Shown piece after piece: positions 13,688 through 14,712 of a DNA stretch of 14,712 nucleotides. Source of the stretch: an uncultured Lachnospiraceae bacterium (lineage in GTDB: Bacteria; Bacillota; Clostridia; Lachnospirales; Lachnospiraceae); NCBI GenBank assembly GCA_946409475.1, contig CAMJWQ010000039.1, positions 1-14,712 on the forward strand, written 5' to 3'. The notes below the pieces were generated by a model, which had not been told where the DNA came from, did not search any database, and saw nothing but the letters and a program-made list of their open reading frames with translations. Each line of letters starts with the position of its first letter. The first letter of the stretch is position 1. Made by a program: the position numbers and the translations under genes.

Positions 13688-14712
13688 TTAAAAATTATCA
13701 AAGGGGATATTTAACTCCTCTGTTCCCGGCAGTACAAATCTTCCGTTTAAAATAATAGGAATCTGATTATTTTCCCCGGTAATCACCGTAATTTCTCCCA
13801 ACTCGTCATAGGGAATGGTGATATCGGTATGACAGTGAAAATAGGCTTGATTACTGTCATCATATCTTTTTATGGTTATTTCATTGTCCCTGGCTATTAT
13901 TTCTTTCCCGTCCGGATTGTATACCTTCACCTCTTCCGAATGGCTGTAGCAGGTATCACCGACAGCGAAATGAGGCCCCATTTTTTCCGCTATTAAGATG
14001 GGCAGCTTATCAAATATTTGATACCGGGAAGCCATAACATAAGCTGTCGTATTAGTCCCTATGGCAAATTCTCCAATGGGAAGTGAATCATGATGAAACA
14101 AAACCGTTTCTTTTACGTATTCCTTATTTTTGGCCTCATCCTCAAAATTTTTACAGGTATAATCCGCAACCATGCCATTTTCAAAATGTAATTCCAAATC
14201 CCTATACATAAGTTCATTTAAAAACACACGGCTTACATGGAGCTTTCCACAGGTACCTTTTAATCTGGGTGATGTAAAAACTTCACCGACAGGTATATTT
14301 ACATCTGCCACACAATTTTCAAAAAGTGTTTCCCTCCTGCTGTCCCGTATATCCTGCAAAGCTATGATCAAATTGGTCTTATTGGTACCGGTACCGACAA
14401 TTTTTACAAATTCGCCCTGATCCAATGCATCTATGATATGCTGCTGGATCCTTTCGTATTGGTTGGAATCCAATGTATTAATCTTAACAATATGATCAAA
14501 TATTTTTTCATATTGCCGCCCGATTTCAGGGAGGGGAAATGCAATAATGGTAAAGCTTCTTTCTTCTCCTCTGATATATTGATTCACAAGCCGGCCTGCT
14601 TCATTGGCATAATAAACTGCCAGCTTTTGCTGTTTTCCTGACAGGGACAAAGCCGCCTCTTTACCGATGGGCTCAAAAGGCTCCTCTCCGAAAACCTCCA
14701 TAACGGCAGGAC
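13688..14712 (-). CDS. M29-type aminopeptidase, 5' end outside the window
   Basis: At least 341 residues of a metal-dependent aminopeptidase of the M29 (AmpS/AmpT) family. Numbering from the ATG at 14701, the expected metal and catalytic residues are E140 (VPVGEVFTSP), E211 (PIGEFAIGTNT), H244 (EKMGPHFAVGDTCYSH), and H291 with D293 (HCHTDITI). The frame stays open to the window edge with PAV before that ATG. No ribosome site precedes it, and the family usually has a longer N-terminal domain, so the true start is probably to the right. It would release N-terminal residues from peptides in the cytosol. It ends 23 nt before the pur promoter. Confidence 0.85.
   Translation of the reverse strand, partial: PAVMEVFGEEPFEPIGKEAALSLSGKQQKLAVYYANEAGRLVNQYIRGEERSFTIIAFPLPEIGRQYEKIFDHIVKINTLDSNQYERIQQHIIDALDQGEFVKIVGTGTNKTNLIIALQDIRDSRRETLFENCVADVNIPVGEVFTSPRLKGTCGKLHVSRVFLNELMYRDLELHFENGMVADYTCKNFEDEAKNKEYVKETVLFHHDSLPIGEFAIGTNTTAYVMASRYQIFDKLPILIAEKMGPHFAVGDTCYSHSEEVKVYNPDGKEIIARDNEITIKRYDDSNQAYFHCHTDITIPYDELGEITVITGENNQIPIILNGRFVLPGTEELNIPFDNF

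Overview
The window reads as a chromosomal segment of a low-to-mid GC, AT-rich-intergenic Firmicute, most likely a clostridium of the Lachnospiraceae type. This is an inference from strong AGGAGG-type ribosome sites, A/T-rich sigma-A promoters, the purE-purM-purN-purD block, an M29 aminopeptidase and L-lactate dehydrogenase. No rRNA, tRNA, CRISPR or phage genes are seen. All genes but one lie on the minus strand.

From left to right: (1) 1-174 is a gene-free edge with one imperfect hairpin. (2) 175-2500 is a tight three-gene operon: a MerR/TipA-like regulator, an ABC ATPase and an ABC-2 permease. The genes overlap by 4 nt, and the promoter has the 19-bp spacer and central dyad typical of MerR control. 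(3) 2501-2753 holds two stacked hairpins that include the ldh terminator. (4) 2754-7841 is a four-gene minus-strand run: amidohydrolase, cytosolic CapA-like phosphoesterase-fold protein, beta-lactamase-fold serine hydrolase with C-terminal membrane helices, and an L-lactate/2-hydroxyacid dehydrogenase with an unusual specificity loop. A HTH-cupin regulator (8135-8728, plus strand) is divergent from it, and a 163-bp MITE-like palindrome bounded by TA sits between the two. I know of no characterised pathway matching this set, so it is the best candidate for an undescribed metabolic system. (5) 8729-9129 is gene-free and packed with structure: a perfect 38-bp palindrome, seven 18-bp tandem repeats and a 32-bp-arm terminator. 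(6) 9130-9852 encodes an orphan acidic membrane protein behind a consensus promoter. (7) 10102-13547 is the purine block purE-purM-purN-purD. The purD reading frame is broken by an apparent 20-nt loss. (8) 13688-14712 is an M29-type aminopeptidase cut by the window edge.

Two observations stand out. First, purD cannot be read through as given: the frame shifts at about 11077, and roughly seven conserved residues are missing at the same point. Second, the terminators of purD and of the orphan membrane protein share constant flanks around completely different stems. On the minus strand these are AGCCATGCAAA before the stem and TTTATAGGGCG plus a related GC-rich tail after it. The constant flanks can form a GCC/GGC basal helix with a 4x4 internal loop. 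This suggests a repeated, modular terminator cassette, and in one copy its tail has expanded into the 18-bp repeat array.
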